Shown here one piece after another: positions 43,982 through 51,959 of a stretch of 64,000 bases of DNA (position 1 is its first letter; each line of letters opens with the position of its first letter). The notes beneath the pieces were generated by a model. The model was not told the origin of the DNA. It saw only the letters and a list, made by a program, of their open reading frames with translations, and searched no databases. A program made the translations under genes and the position numbers. Source of the stretch: Kineococcus rubinsiae (GTDB lineage: Bacteria > Actinomycetota > Actinomycetes > Actinomycetales > Kineococcaceae); assembly GCF_011839805.1 (NCBI RefSeq), contig NZ_VWPY01000006.1:1-64000 (forward strand), in the 5' to 3' direction.

Positions 43982-44694
43982 GCGCCGCCGAGCACACCCG
44001 GGCCACGATCCACGCCGTCGGTCGCGGCGCCCGCCGCCACGGCGCGCTCGTCGGTCACGGCGCCGGTCACAGCGCCTGGCAGATCGCCGGCATCGCCGCG
44101 ACCGTCGCGGCCGGGGTCGCCGTGACCTCCGGCGGCGTCTACGCCGCCCTGACCGCCGACGCGTACAACGCCACCGGGCAGGCCGTCACCAGCGGCACCT
44201 TGAAGCTCACCATGACCCAGAACGGCGTCGGGTTCACCTCCCCGATCGCGGACCTGGCGCCCGGCGACACCGTCTACCGCTACGTCACCCTGCAGAACGG
44301 CGGGTCCCTCGCCGGGCAGGGCTTGACGCTGTCCGTCACCGACTCCACCGCCACCCTGCTGACCACCGACACGTCCAAGGCCCTGCAGGTGGCGATCGCC
44401 GAGTGCCCCGTCGCCTGGGTGCCGGGCACCGGGGTCTGCACCGGGGGGAGCACGTCCGTCCTCAGCGCCACGTCCGTCCCGTCGCTGACCGCGGCCTCCC
44501 CCACGAGCATCGCGGCGTCCGCCTTCGCGCCGACCGCCGTGCGCTACTACCGGGTGGCCACGAGCCTGCCCACGACCATCGTCGAGACGACGCTGAACGG
44601 CGCCCCGCTCACGGGGTCCATCCAGGGCCTCGCCGCCAACCTGACGTACCGGTTCTCCATGACCCAGCGGGCCGGGACCACCACCGGCGCCTGA
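43978..44694 (+). CDS. TasA/CalY-like secreted protein, probable SipW substrate
   Basis: 238 residues. A long N-terminal region precedes a hydrophobic signal segment (about 34-56) ending GGVYAALTADA, the SipW-type cleavage context. The mature part is a Thr/Ser/Val-rich beta protein with GTLKLTMTQNG and LAPGDTVYRYVTLQNGGSL, as in TasA/camelysin-like fibre proteins. Cys pair in CPVAWVPGTGVCTGG. The start is coupled to the signal peptidase gene by ATGA. It may form surface fibres, inferred from family resemblance and gene pairing. Confidence 0.8.
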   Translation: MSAAEHTRATIHAVGRGARRHGALVGHGAGHSAWQIAGIAATVAAGVAVTSGGVYAALTADAYNATGQAVTSGTLKLTMTQNGVGFTSPIADLAPGDTVYRYVTLQNGGSLAGQGLTLSVTDSTATLLTTDTSKALQVAIAECPVAWVPGTGVCTGGSTSVLSATSVPSLTAASPTSIAASAFAPTAVRYYRVATSLPTTIVETTLNGAPLTGSIQGLAANLTYRFSMTQRAGTTTGA

Positions 44695-44727
44695 TCAGGC
44701 TGCGAGGTCCACCGGGGAGGGGGAGAG

Positions 44728-45246
44728 ATGGGGACGGGCCGCCGGTGCTCGACCGGCCTGCGCCTCGTCGCTGCCCTGGCCGCGATCCTGCTGTGGTCGG
44801 CCCCCTCCGCCCGCGCGGAGGTGACGGCGGCCGCCGAGTCCGTCCCCGTCGCGGTGACGTCGGCGTCGTGGGGGGTCGTGATGTCCACCGCGGCCCAGGG
44901 GCCCTACACCGCGGGAACCACCGCCGCCGTCTCCGGCGCGCTCCTCGCCACCCGCTACGTCACCGTCGCGAGCACGGGGAGCAGGTCACCGGGGACGGTC
45001 ACGTACCTCTACTCCGGGGACGCCCTCGCCCTCGGCGCCTCCCTGTGCCCGACACCGTGGACGGCCCTCGCCACCTGCGCCGGTGGCCAGGACACGACCG
45101 TGCCTCTCAACCAGTCGGTGAGCGGGGCGGGCATGGTCCCGCCGGGCCGGGGTGTGCTCTACATGAAGCTGAACTTCCTCGCCGGCAGCGCCGGGACGCT
45201 GGAGGCCCTGGCGACGAAACCGGTTACTCGCGTGACGACCACCTAG
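44728..45246 (+). CDS. Secreted protein related to the upstream TasA-like protein
   Basis: 172 residues from ATG 44728 with GGGGAGGGGGAG upstream. A classical signal peptide ends PSARA (about residue 30). The mature part is beta-rich, with CPTPWTALATCAGGQ, which matches the Cys-Pro-x-x-Trp...Cys-x-Gly-Gly pattern of the previous protein. I infer a related fold, perhaps a minor fibre subunit or anchor. Third gene of the signal peptidase operon, ended by a strong terminator. Confidence 0.75.
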   Translation: MGTGRRCSTGLRLVAALAAILLWSAPSARAEVTAAAESVPVAVTSASWGVVMSTAAQGPYTAGTTAAVSGALLATRYVTVASTGSRSPGTVTYLYSGDALALGASLCPTPWTALATCAGGQDTTVPLNQSVSGAGMVPPGRGVLYMKLNFLAGSAGTLEALATKPVTRVTTT

Positions 45247-45266
45247 TGCGCCACCGCGGACGACGA

Positions 45267-45296
45267 AGCCGCGCCGGGGAACTCCCCGGCGCGGCT
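45267..45296. terminator. Perfect hairpin between the SipW operon and alcohol dehydrogenase
   Basis: A perfect 14-bp stem (AGCCGCGCCGGGGA and complement) with a 2-base apex lies between convergent genes ending at 45246 and 45317. Likely bidirectional. Confidence 0.85.
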
Positions 45297-45316
45297 CTGT
45301 CGTGCAGGGCTCTGGA

Positions 45317-46360
45317 TCAGCCCAGGGTGGAGGTGTCGATCACGAAGCGGTAGCGCACGTCGGAGGCGACGACGCGCTCGTAGGCCTCGTTGATCTGGTC
45401 GGCCGAGATGACCTCGATCTCGGCGCCCAGGCCGTGCTCGGCGCAGAAGTCCAGCATCTGCTGGGTCTCGGCGATGCCGCCGATCATGGAACCCGCGAGG
45501 CTGCGGCGGTTCGGGATCAGCGAGAACGCCGCGACGGTCATCGGCTTCTCGGGCGCGCCGACCTCGACGAGGGTGCCGTTGACGGCCAGCAGGCCGAGGT
45601 AGGCGTCCAGGTCGATGTTCGCCGAGACCGTGTTGACGATCAGGTCGAAGGAGCCGGCGAGCTGCTGGAACACGTCCGGGTCGCTCGTCGCGTAGTAGTG
45701 GTCCGCGCCGAGGCGCAGGCCGTCCTCCTGCTTCTTCAGCGACTGCGACAGCACGGTGACCTCGGCCCCCATGGCGTGGGCGATCTTGACGCCCATGTGG
45801 CCGAGCCCGCCGAGGCCGACGATGGCGACGCGCTTGCCGGGGCCTGCGCCCCAGTGGTTCAGCGGGGAGAACAGCGTGACGCCCGCGCAGAGCAGCGGGG
45901 CTGCGACGTCGAGGCCCAGGGCCTCGGGGATGCGCAGGACGAAGTCCTCGGTCACGACGACGTGGGTGGAGTAGCCGCCCTGCGTGGGCTGGCCGTCCTT
46001 GCCGACGGCGTTGTAGGTGCCGATGTTGCCCTTGAGGCAGTACTGCTCCTCGCCCTGCTGGCAGTTCGCGCACTCACCGCACGAGTCGACCATGCAGCCG
46101 ACGCCGACGTGGTCGCCCACGGCGTGCTTGGTGACCTCGGAACCGACCTCGGCGACGACGCCGGCGATCTCGTGGCCCGGGACGACGGGGTAGTTCGGCA
46201 GGCCCCACTCACCGCGCGCGGTGTGGATGTCGGAGTGGCAGATGCCCGCGAACTTGATGTCGATGAGGACGTCGTGCGGGCCGAGGTCACGGCGCTCGAC
46301 GGTCATCGGGGCGAGCGGCTCGGTGGCGGACGTGGCGCCGTAGGCGTTCACGGTGAGCAT
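45317..46360 (-). CDS. Zinc-dependent alcohol dehydrogenase (cinnamyl/AdhC-like)
   Basis: 347 residues from ATG 46360. The catalytic zinc ligands Cys41 (GICHSD) and His63-Glu64 (PGHEIAG) are present. Structural zinc cysteines occupy about 95-113 (CGECANC and nearby Cys), and the Rossmann motif GLGGLGHMG follows. The form resembles NADP-dependent YahK/cinnamyl alcohol dehydrogenases acting on aldehydes. Stand-alone gene, divergent from the RsbW-like gene at 46561. Confidence 0.92.
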   Translation of the reverse strand: MLTVNAYGATSATEPLAPMTVERRDLGPHDVLIDIKFAGICHSDIHTARGEWGLPNYPVVPGHEIAGVVAEVGSEVTKHAVGDHVGVGCMVDSCGECANCQQGEEQYCLKGNIGTYNAVGKDGQPTQGGYSTHVVVTEDFVLRIPEALGLDVAAPLLCAGVTLFSPLNHWGAGPGKRVAIVGLGGLGHMGVKIAHAMGAEVTVLSQSLKKQEDGLRLGADHYYATSDPDVFQQLAGSFDLIVNTVSANIDLDAYLGLLAVNGTLVEVGAPEKPMTVAAFSLIPNRRSLAGSMIGGIAETQQMLDFCAEHGLGAEIEVISADQINEAYERVVASDVRYRFVIDTSTLG

Positions 46361-46560
46361 GCGGAGGAGCTCCTCGGTGCTGGGGGATGCGGTGTCGGGA
46401 CGGGGGTCCCGGGTGTTCGACGTTCGGTAGCGGCAGGGGGAGGAGGGCGCCGTCGACCGTCTCCCGCTGCCCTGACGGTAACCCGCCGGAGGGGGTGCCG
46501 CAGTACGGGGCACCGCGGTTCAGAGGGCGGGGGGCCGTCCCAGGGGCCACAGTGGGACTC

Positions 46561-46941
46561 ATGTGCGACGACACCCCGTTCGTGGAGGTACGCCTGCCGG
46601 CGGACCTCTCGGCGGCGCGGCACGCACGGTCGTTCCTGCGTCGTTCCCTGTGCGTGCACCAGTCCCGGGTCATGGACCGCGCCCTCCTGCTGTTCTCGGA
46701 GATGGCCGTCAACGCCGTCGAGCACGGGGCTCCGCCCGTCACCGCGGCCCTGGACTGCGAGGGCGTCGGGGGCGTCCGGCTGGCCGTGCACGACGGCAGC
46801 CCGGCGCAGCCCGTCCTGCACGAGGTCGGCCCGGAGGCCGAGTCCGGCCGCGGCGTGAACCTGCTGCAGGTGCTCAGCGAGGACTGGGGCGTCGACGTGG
46901 ACCCGCGCGGCAAGACCGTCTGGTGCGTGCTGCGGCCCTGA
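46561..46941 (+). CDS. RsbW-like ATP-binding anti-sigma factor kinase
   Basis: 126 residues, a single HATPase_c_2 domain. The N-box FSEMAVNAVEHGAPP (about 41-55) has the Glu and Asn needed for ATP-Mg binding. VHDGSPAQP forms the G1 region and GRGVNLLQVLSEDWGV the G2 region. These kinases bind a sigma factor and phosphorylate an anti-anti-sigma protein. It converges tail to tail on the LOV-PP2C phosphatase gene, its likely functional opponent; the two stops are only 29 bases apart. Confidence 0.85.
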   Translation: MCDDTPFVEVRLPADLSAARHARSFLRRSLCVHQSRVMDRALLLFSEMAVNAVEHGAPPVTAALDCEGVGGVRLAVHDGSPAQPVLHEVGPEAESGRGVNLLQVLSEDWGVDVDPRGKTVWCVLRP

Positions 46942-46970
46942 CCGTCGGGCCGTGACGCTCGGCTGACGGA

Positions 46971-49106
46971 CTAGGCGGCGGGGGTCTCGAGCACCCGCAC
47001 CACGACGACCGCCACGTCGTCGTCGCTGCCGTCGGGCAGCATTCGCGCGATCAGCTCGTCGCACAGCTCGTCGAGGGGCCGGTCGGCCAGGTCGGCGACG
47101 GCGGCGTGCAGCTCGTCCAGCCGCTCGCCCATGGTCCGGTCGCGGCGTTCGACGAGGCCGTCGGTGTAGAGCAGGACGATCGAGCCCGGCAGCAGGTCCG
47201 CCTCGTGCTGGTGGCGGCGCTGGTCCGGCCCCAGGCCGACGACGATCCCGGTGCCGCTGAGCTGGGTCACCTCGCCGTCCGGGTGCACGAGGACGGCGGG
47301 CAGGTGGCCCGCGACGCACCACCGCGCCCGGCGCACGCCGCCCTCGCCCTCGGAGATCTGCAGGACGATCGCCGTGGCCAGGGTCGTCATGCCCAGGCCG
47401 TGCAGGACGGTGTCGAGGCGGCCCACGACCTCGGCGGGCTGGGCCCCGCGGTCGAAGGCGATGCCCCGCACCAGGGTCCGCAGCTGCCCCATCGCGGCGG
47501 CCGCGGACACGTCGTGGCCCATGACGTCGCCGATCACCACGGTGGTGCAGCCGTCGGGCTGGACGAAGGCGTCGTACCAGTCGCCGCCGACCTGCGCGGC
47601 CTCCGCGGCCGGGTAGTAGCGGGTCGCCACGGCCAGGCCCTCGGAGTGCTGGGGCGGGGAGAGGAGGCTGCGCTGCAGCACTTCCGACGTCTTGCGCTGC
47701 TGCGCGTACAGCCGGGCGTTCTCCAGCGCCAGACCGGCCCGGTAGCCGAGGTCGACGGCCGTGCTGAGGTCGTCCTCGTCGAAGGGAGGCCGGCCGGAGC
47801 CGCTGAACATCGTGAGGCAGCCGGTGATCGCGCCGCGGGCGCGCAGCGGGACGACGAGGACGCTGCCCAGGCCCAGCCGTTCGAGCAGCTCGGTGAACTC
47901 GCCCTCGGCGGCGCCGTCGTGCAGCTCGTCGGCCCCGACGATCCGGCGCAGCGTCGGGCCGAGCTCGCCCCGCAGGACCCGCGAGGACACCGAGGACGGC
48001 AGCAGGCCCGTCGCGAGCAGCTCCTCCAGGCGGGCGGCGTCGGCGGCGCGGGCCTCGTCGGTGTGCGTGGCGCTGACGTGCTGGATGCGCCCGGCGGCGT
48101 CCAGCACGCTCGCGAAGGCCCACAGCGCGAAGTCCGGCACGACCAGCGACGGCAGCACGTGCAGCGCCTCGTCCGGGTCGAGCAGGGTGACGAGGCCGTC
48201 GGTGACCCGGGACAGGAACTCGAGGCGGCCGCGCGCCGAGCGGGCCTCGGCCAGGGCGGCGTCGCGCTCGCTCTCGGCGTGGATGCGCGCCGTGACGTCG
48301 TACTGCACCCCGACGTGGTGGGTCACGGTGCCCGTCGCGTCGCGGACGGGGGAGATGACCACCTCGTTCCAGAAGGCGGTGCCGTCCTTGCGGTAGTTCA
48401 GGAGCAGCTCGGTGATGTTGTCGCCCTTGGCGAGCGCGGTCCGGATCCGGTCCACGGACGCGCGGTCGGTGTCCTCGCCCTGCAGGAACCGGCAGTTGCG
48501 CCCCAGGACCTCCTTGCCGTAGCCCGTGACGCGCTCGAAGGCGGGGTTCACCCAGACGAGCGGGTTGTCGGGCTGGCTCGGGTCGGAGATCGTGAACGAG
48601 AGGTCGCTGGCGACGACGGCCCGGCTGCGCAGCTGGGCGGCGGACTCCTGCGCCTCCGCGACGGCCACCTGCTCCCGCATGGGCAGGAGCACGACCAGGC
48701 TCAGGTCCGTGAGGCCCTCGGCGGCCGCGTCGGCGAGGGGGAGGCCGACGACCCACAGCGGCTCGCGGGCCCCGCTGAGGTCCGTGCCGCGCAGCGCCGT
48801 GACGCGCTCGCCCTGGATCGGCTCACCGGCGGCGACGCGGGACAGCGGGCTCGAGGCCTGCCCCTGGTCGGGGCGGTCCAGCCGCGACCCGTCCTCGGCC
48901 TGCAGGCCGGCGGCGCGCGACCACTCCTCGAGACCGCAGGGCAGCTTCTGCCCGGGGGCCAGCTGCTCGGCGACCGGGTTCGCGACCAGGACCGTGGCGT
49001 CGGCGTTGCGCACCAGCAGGACGGCGCCGGGGCGGCCGTGCATCACGCTGGGCAGGAGCTGCGGTGCAGGACCATCCACGTAGGTGGTCGCCGGGCCGTC
49101 GGTCAT
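46971..49106 (-). CDS. LOV-GAF-PP2C (SpoIIE) phosphatase, putative blue-light stress sensor
   Basis: 711 residues from ATG 49106. A PAS-like region (about 20-130) precedes a LOV domain at about 168-275. Its GRNCRFLQG motif has Cys205, the residue that forms the flavin adduct under blue light, and NYRKDGTAFWNE follows. A GAF domain spans about 305-475. The SpoIIE-type PP2C domain spans about 490-705, with GGDWYDAF, IGDVMGHDVSAAAAMG, YTDGLVE and DDVAVVVV. It likely dephosphorylates an anti-anti-sigma factor in response to light. Its gene converges on the RsbW-like kinase gene. Confidence 0.92.
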   Translation of the reverse strand: MTDGPATTYVDGPAPQLLPSVMHGRPGAVLLVRNADATVLVANPVAEQLAPGQKLPCGLEEWSRAAGLQAEDGSRLDRPDQGQASSPLSRVAAGEPIQGERVTALRGTDLSGAREPLWVVGLPLADAAAEGLTDLSLVVLLPMREQVAVAEAQESAAQLRSRAVVASDLSFTISDPSQPDNPLVWVNPAFERVTGYGKEVLGRNCRFLQGEDTDRASVDRIRTALAKGDNITELLLNYRKDGTAFWNEVVISPVRDATGTVTHHVGVQYDVTARIHAESERDAALAEARSARGRLEFLSRVTDGLVTLLDPDEALHVLPSLVVPDFALWAFASVLDAAGRIQHVSATHTDEARAADAARLEELLATGLLPSSVSSRVLRGELGPTLRRIVGADELHDGAAEGEFTELLERLGLGSVLVVPLRARGAITGCLTMFSGSGRPPFDEDDLSTAVDLGYRAGLALENARLYAQQRKTSEVLQRSLLSPPQHSEGLAVATRYYPAAEAAQVGGDWYDAFVQPDGCTTVVIGDVMGHDVSAAAAMGQLRTLVRGIAFDRGAQPAEVVGRLDTVLHGLGMTTLATAIVLQISEGEGGVRRARWCVAGHLPAVLVHPDGEVTQLSGTGIVVGLGPDQRRHQHEADLLPGSIVLLYTDGLVERRDRTMGERLDELHAAVADLADRPLDELCDELIARMLPDGSDDDVAVVVVRVLETPAA

Positions 49107-49164
49107 TCCGTGGATCCTAGTCGGGAGGGCGGACACCGCAGGGCGTGGCGAGTGTCCGGACGTG

Positions 49165-49203
49165 GACGCGGGGAGCGCCCTCCCAGAGGGCACTCCCCGC
49201 GTC
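49165..49203 (-). terminator. Hairpin terminator after the CWB2 gene
   Basis: An 18-bp stem with one G-U pair and a 3-base loop lies 18 bases past the minus-strand CWB2 stop at 49221. Confidence 0.8.
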
Positions 49204-49220
49204 ACGCTGTGGTCAGGACG

Positions 49221-50264
49221 TCACTGCACCGCTGCGGTGGCCGCGTCGGCCGCGGCCTGCGGCACGGCGGTCAGGCCACCGAAGATCCAGCCGTTGCCGG
49301 GCTGGACGAGGGCGGCCTTCTTGCTCGTCAGGTACGCCGTGGTAGTGGCGCCGAGCGAGCCGTTGGCGTCGGTGAAGAGGATCGGGACCCCCTGCGAGCC
49401 GGACACCGGGGCCGCAGCGAGGGCGTCGGCGGAGGCGCCCGCCGCGCCGCCGACGAGACCCGCGGACTGCGTGTCGAAGAACTCGGTCGCGAGGGCCTGG
49501 TCGGCGATCTTCGTCGCCGTCTCCTGGCGGTTGGCGCCCGCGAGGCGTGCGGTGCCCGCGAGCGACGTGTACGTCGCGTCCGAGACGACGCTGGTGCCGC
49601 CGAGGACCCACCGCGTGGTGGTGCCGAGGCTGTCGAGGGCCGCCTTCGTCTCCGCGGGGACGCTGTCGGCCTGCGTCAGCAGGATGGGGTAGTTGCGCGA
49701 CCACGCGATGGGGCCGGCCGCGAGCGCGTCCGCGGTGGACGTGCCGGAGGCGACGAACACCTTCTCGGGCGCGGAGGTCTCGTCGGCCTGGGCGACGGCC
49801 GCGGCCGTGGCGTAGCGGTTCGCCCCGGCGTAGCGGACGACGGTCTTGCCGGCGCCCTTCCACGCGGCCTCGAGGCCGGCGGAGACCTGGGCCTCGCCGC
49901 CCACGATCCACACGTTCTTCGCACCCAGGCGGGTGATCTCGTCCGCGGTGACGGCGGGGACCGAGTTCGCCTGGGTGTAGAGGATGGGCGCGCTGTAGAG
50001 GCCCGCCAGGTAGGAGGCGGTGAGGCCGTCGACGGTCGCGGTGCCGTTGACGATGACGACGTCCTCGGTGTCGCCGTCCGTGGGGGACAGCAGCTTCGAG
50101 GCGGCGACGGCGGTGGCGTAGCGGTCGTTGCCGGACACGCGGGTGTCGAAGGCGAACCCGGTGGCGGCGTTGGCCGGGGCGGCGGTGGCCGCGACGGTGC
50201 CGAGCCCGACGAGCAGCGCGGCGCCCGCGCCGATCGCCCGTGCAGTGCGGTGGTTCCTGGTCAC
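49221..50264 (-). CDS. Cell-wall-binding repeat 2 (CWB2) secreted protein
   Basis: 347 residues from GTG 50264 (AGGAGA upstream). A signal peptide of about 35 residues ends AAPANAA. Three CWB2 repeats follow, each opening with a family signature: RVSGNDRYATAVAAS, RYAGANRYATAAAVAQ and RLAGANRQETATKIAD. These repeats bind anionic cell-wall polymers and often anchor S-layer proteins. No extra catalytic domain is present, so it may be a structural wall protein. It follows the ferritin-like gene by 52 bases on the same strand. Confidence 0.92.
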   Translation of the reverse strand: MTRNHRTARAIGAGAALLVGLGTVAATAAPANAATGFAFDTRVSGNDRYATAVAASKLLSPTDGDTEDVVIVNGTATVDGLTASYLAGLYSAPILYTQANSVPAVTADEITRLGAKNVWIVGGEAQVSAGLEAAWKGAGKTVVRYAGANRYATAAAVAQADETSAPEKVFVASGTSTADALAAGPIAWSRNYPILLTQADSVPAETKAALDSLGTTTRWVLGGTSVVSDATYTSLAGTARLAGANRQETATKIADQALATEFFDTQSAGLVGGAAGASADALAAAPVSGSQGVPILFTDANGSLGATTTAYLTSKKAALVQPGNGWIFGGLTAVPQAAADAATAAVQ

Positions 50265-50316
50265 GATGTCTCCTGAAGGTTTCAAAGGTGTTGGTGGGCG
50301 GGGCCGGAACGGGACG

Positions 50317-51249
50317 TCAGGTGGTGCGGAGGACGCCGTTGAGCCCGGCGGGGTAGAAGCCGCCCTGGGTGGCTCCCTTGTCCGCGGTCAGGTAGACGAT
50401 GTTCAGGACCTCGTTGTAGCTGCGGCTGTAGGCGATGCTGTTCGCGTCGGTCGGCACGAGGTTGGCCCGGTCGCCGGTGCCGACGGTGATGCCCTGGTCC
50501 TTCGACACGGCCGTCCCGTCGAGGGAGTCGCGGGCCGCGGAGATCAGGTTCGTGGGCGCCGCGAGGTCGTTCGCGTACAGCAGCGTGCGGACGATGCCCG
50601 CGTGGTAGGCCTCGACGGCGAGGATGCCGGCGGCCGCCTCGAGGTAGTCCTTGTTCTCCACGAGGGGGGAGGCGCCCTTGTAGGCGGTCACGCCGACGTC
50701 CTCGAACAGGAAGGCGCCGAGCAGGAAGAACGCCTCGTTGGCGAAGGGGTCGAAGGTCTCCCCCGCCTTGATGACGCCGGCGGCCTGGGCTGCACCGGTG
50801 AAGGACTCCCGCAGGTTGATGGCGGGGCGGGCGACGGCCGCCGTGCCCAGCGCACTGCGCAGGAACTTGACGTGGGCGATCTCGTCGTTGGCGATCTCCT
50901 CGGCGTAGTACCGCGTCGCCTTGGACTTGAAGGGCACGCGGTGCCCGCCCGTGACGCCGCCCTGGGTCCCCTGCCCCGTGGCCATGGCCTCCGCGAGCCC
51001 GTGGCCGTAGGCGGCGTAGCAGTAGAACTCGGCCTCGAGGTACTCGAGGTTCAGGGCGAAGTTGAGGATGGCGACGTCGGAGACGGGGCCGTCGGCGGCG
51101 TCGGCGCGCTGGGCCGCCGCGGTGCCGACGAGGCCGGCGCCCACGACGCCGGCGGAGAGCAGGCCCATCCCCTTGAGGAAGGTGCGTCGTTCCGCCTCGC
51201 TGGTGGAGCTGCGGTTGATCATGTCGACGATGAGCGACTTCTTGAACAT
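50317..51249 (-). CDS. Tat-exported ferritin-like desiccation-associated protein
   Basis: 310 residues from ATG 51249. A twin-arginine signal RRTFLKGMG (about 21-29) is followed by a hydrophobic stretch ending AAAQRADA. The ferritin-like domain (about 60-230) has helices with Glu/His metal candidates: LEYLEAEFY, EEIANDEIAHVKFL, FLFEDVGV and VEAYHAGIV. The C-terminal 70 residues resemble the plant/bacterial desiccation-related PCC13-62 group. It is likely to protect against oxidative or drying stress outside the membrane. Confidence 0.88.
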   Translation of the reverse strand: MFKKSLIVDMINRSSTSEAERRTFLKGMGLLSAGVVGAGLVGTAAAQRADAADGPVSDVAILNFALNLEYLEAEFYCYAAYGHGLAEAMATGQGTQGGVTGGHRVPFKSKATRYYAEEIANDEIAHVKFLRSALGTAAVARPAINLRESFTGAAQAAGVIKAGETFDPFANEAFFLLGAFLFEDVGVTAYKGASPLVENKDYLEAAAGILAVEAYHAGIVRTLLYANDLAAPTNLISAARDSLDGTAVSKDQGITVGTGDRANLVPTDANSIAYSRSYNEVLNIVYLTADKGATQGGFYPAGLNGVLRTT

Positions 51250-51668
51250 GGGCAGCCTTCGGTGGTGTGTGGTGCCGGGAGCTGGGCACCGTGGCTGGGC
51301 CGCCCCGCAGGGCGGCGGTGGCACGAACGTCTGACACGCGCGTTGTCGTGGAGCGTCTGCGACGAGCGGCGGTCACCTGGCCGGCGCGACATCCGTGTCA
51401 CGGAGGTGGAGGGTCCCGGTCGATCGGTCCTGCCCCACCCGTTCGGCGCTGGGGACGCCGTGGATGGGTCCAGATTCGTGCGGACCGGGTACCTGATCGC
51501 ACCCCTCGTCCGGAACGACCATGACACGGTCCGTCACACCATGGCTACCTCTCGTCACAAGACGGTCGGTGATCAACGCCTCACTCTGTGCTGACAAGCG
51601 TCGGCGGCGGGGCGACCGACACCGCTCTCGGTCAGTGCCACCCCCGGGCGTAGGGCACTGTGAGGCGC
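51250..51668. other. Intergenic region, 419 bases, between divergent genes
   Basis: This should hold the promoters of the ferritin-like gene (minus) and the small gene at 51669 (plus). I see only a weak GGAAC (51512) and CGTC (51532) pair on the plus strand, spaced 15 bases apart, which is not a secure ECF-type promoter. No repeat or RNA gene is evident. Confidence 0.5.
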
Positions 51669-51917
51669 ATGGACACCCCCGTGAACCCCATCCAGACCTG
51701 GTGGGACACCGCTACCGCGCGCACCCGCCAGCGGGCCCTCGGCCTGGACCCGGCCGAGCCGGTGCCGGGCTGGCTGGCGGAGGAGCTCACGGCGGCCGGG
51801 GTCGCGCTGAGGATGGCCCTGTTCACCGAGGGGTCGCGCATCGCGCGCCGCTACACGCAGTCGACCGAGCTCCGCACGCACCTGGCCGCCGAGCGCGCGT
51901 CGGTGCCCACCGCCTGA
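51669..51917 (+). CDS. Small hypothetical protein, 82 residues
   Basis: ATG 51669 with GTGAGG upstream. A short soluble protein beginning MDTPVNPIQTWWDTATARTR, helical, with a Trp pair near its start. It lies 42 bases before the antiporter gene on the same strand, so co-transcription is likely. No family recognised. Confidence 0.6.
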   Translation: MDTPVNPIQTWWDTATARTRQRALGLDPAEPVPGWLAEELTAAGVALRMALFTEGSRIARRYTQSTELRTHLAAERASVPTA

Positions 51918-51959
51918 GCCGGTGAGCGCGTCTCCGCTTCCCGGGAGACACTGCCCTTG

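Noticed and set aside
46364-46375. Perfect palindrome GAGGAGCTCCTC before the alcohol dehydrogenase start
   Set aside because: It coincides with the ribosome site, so the AGGAG half is expected; an operator role is not supported.
47106-50276. 1056-codon open frame on the plus strand
   Set aside because: It lies opposite the LOV-PP2C and CWB2 genes, which have clear family motifs; its translation is low-complexity without motifs.
51512-51535. GGAAC...CGTC as an ECF sigma promoter
   Set aside because: Spacing of 15 bases and a weak -10 do not fit well; too common in GC-rich DNA.
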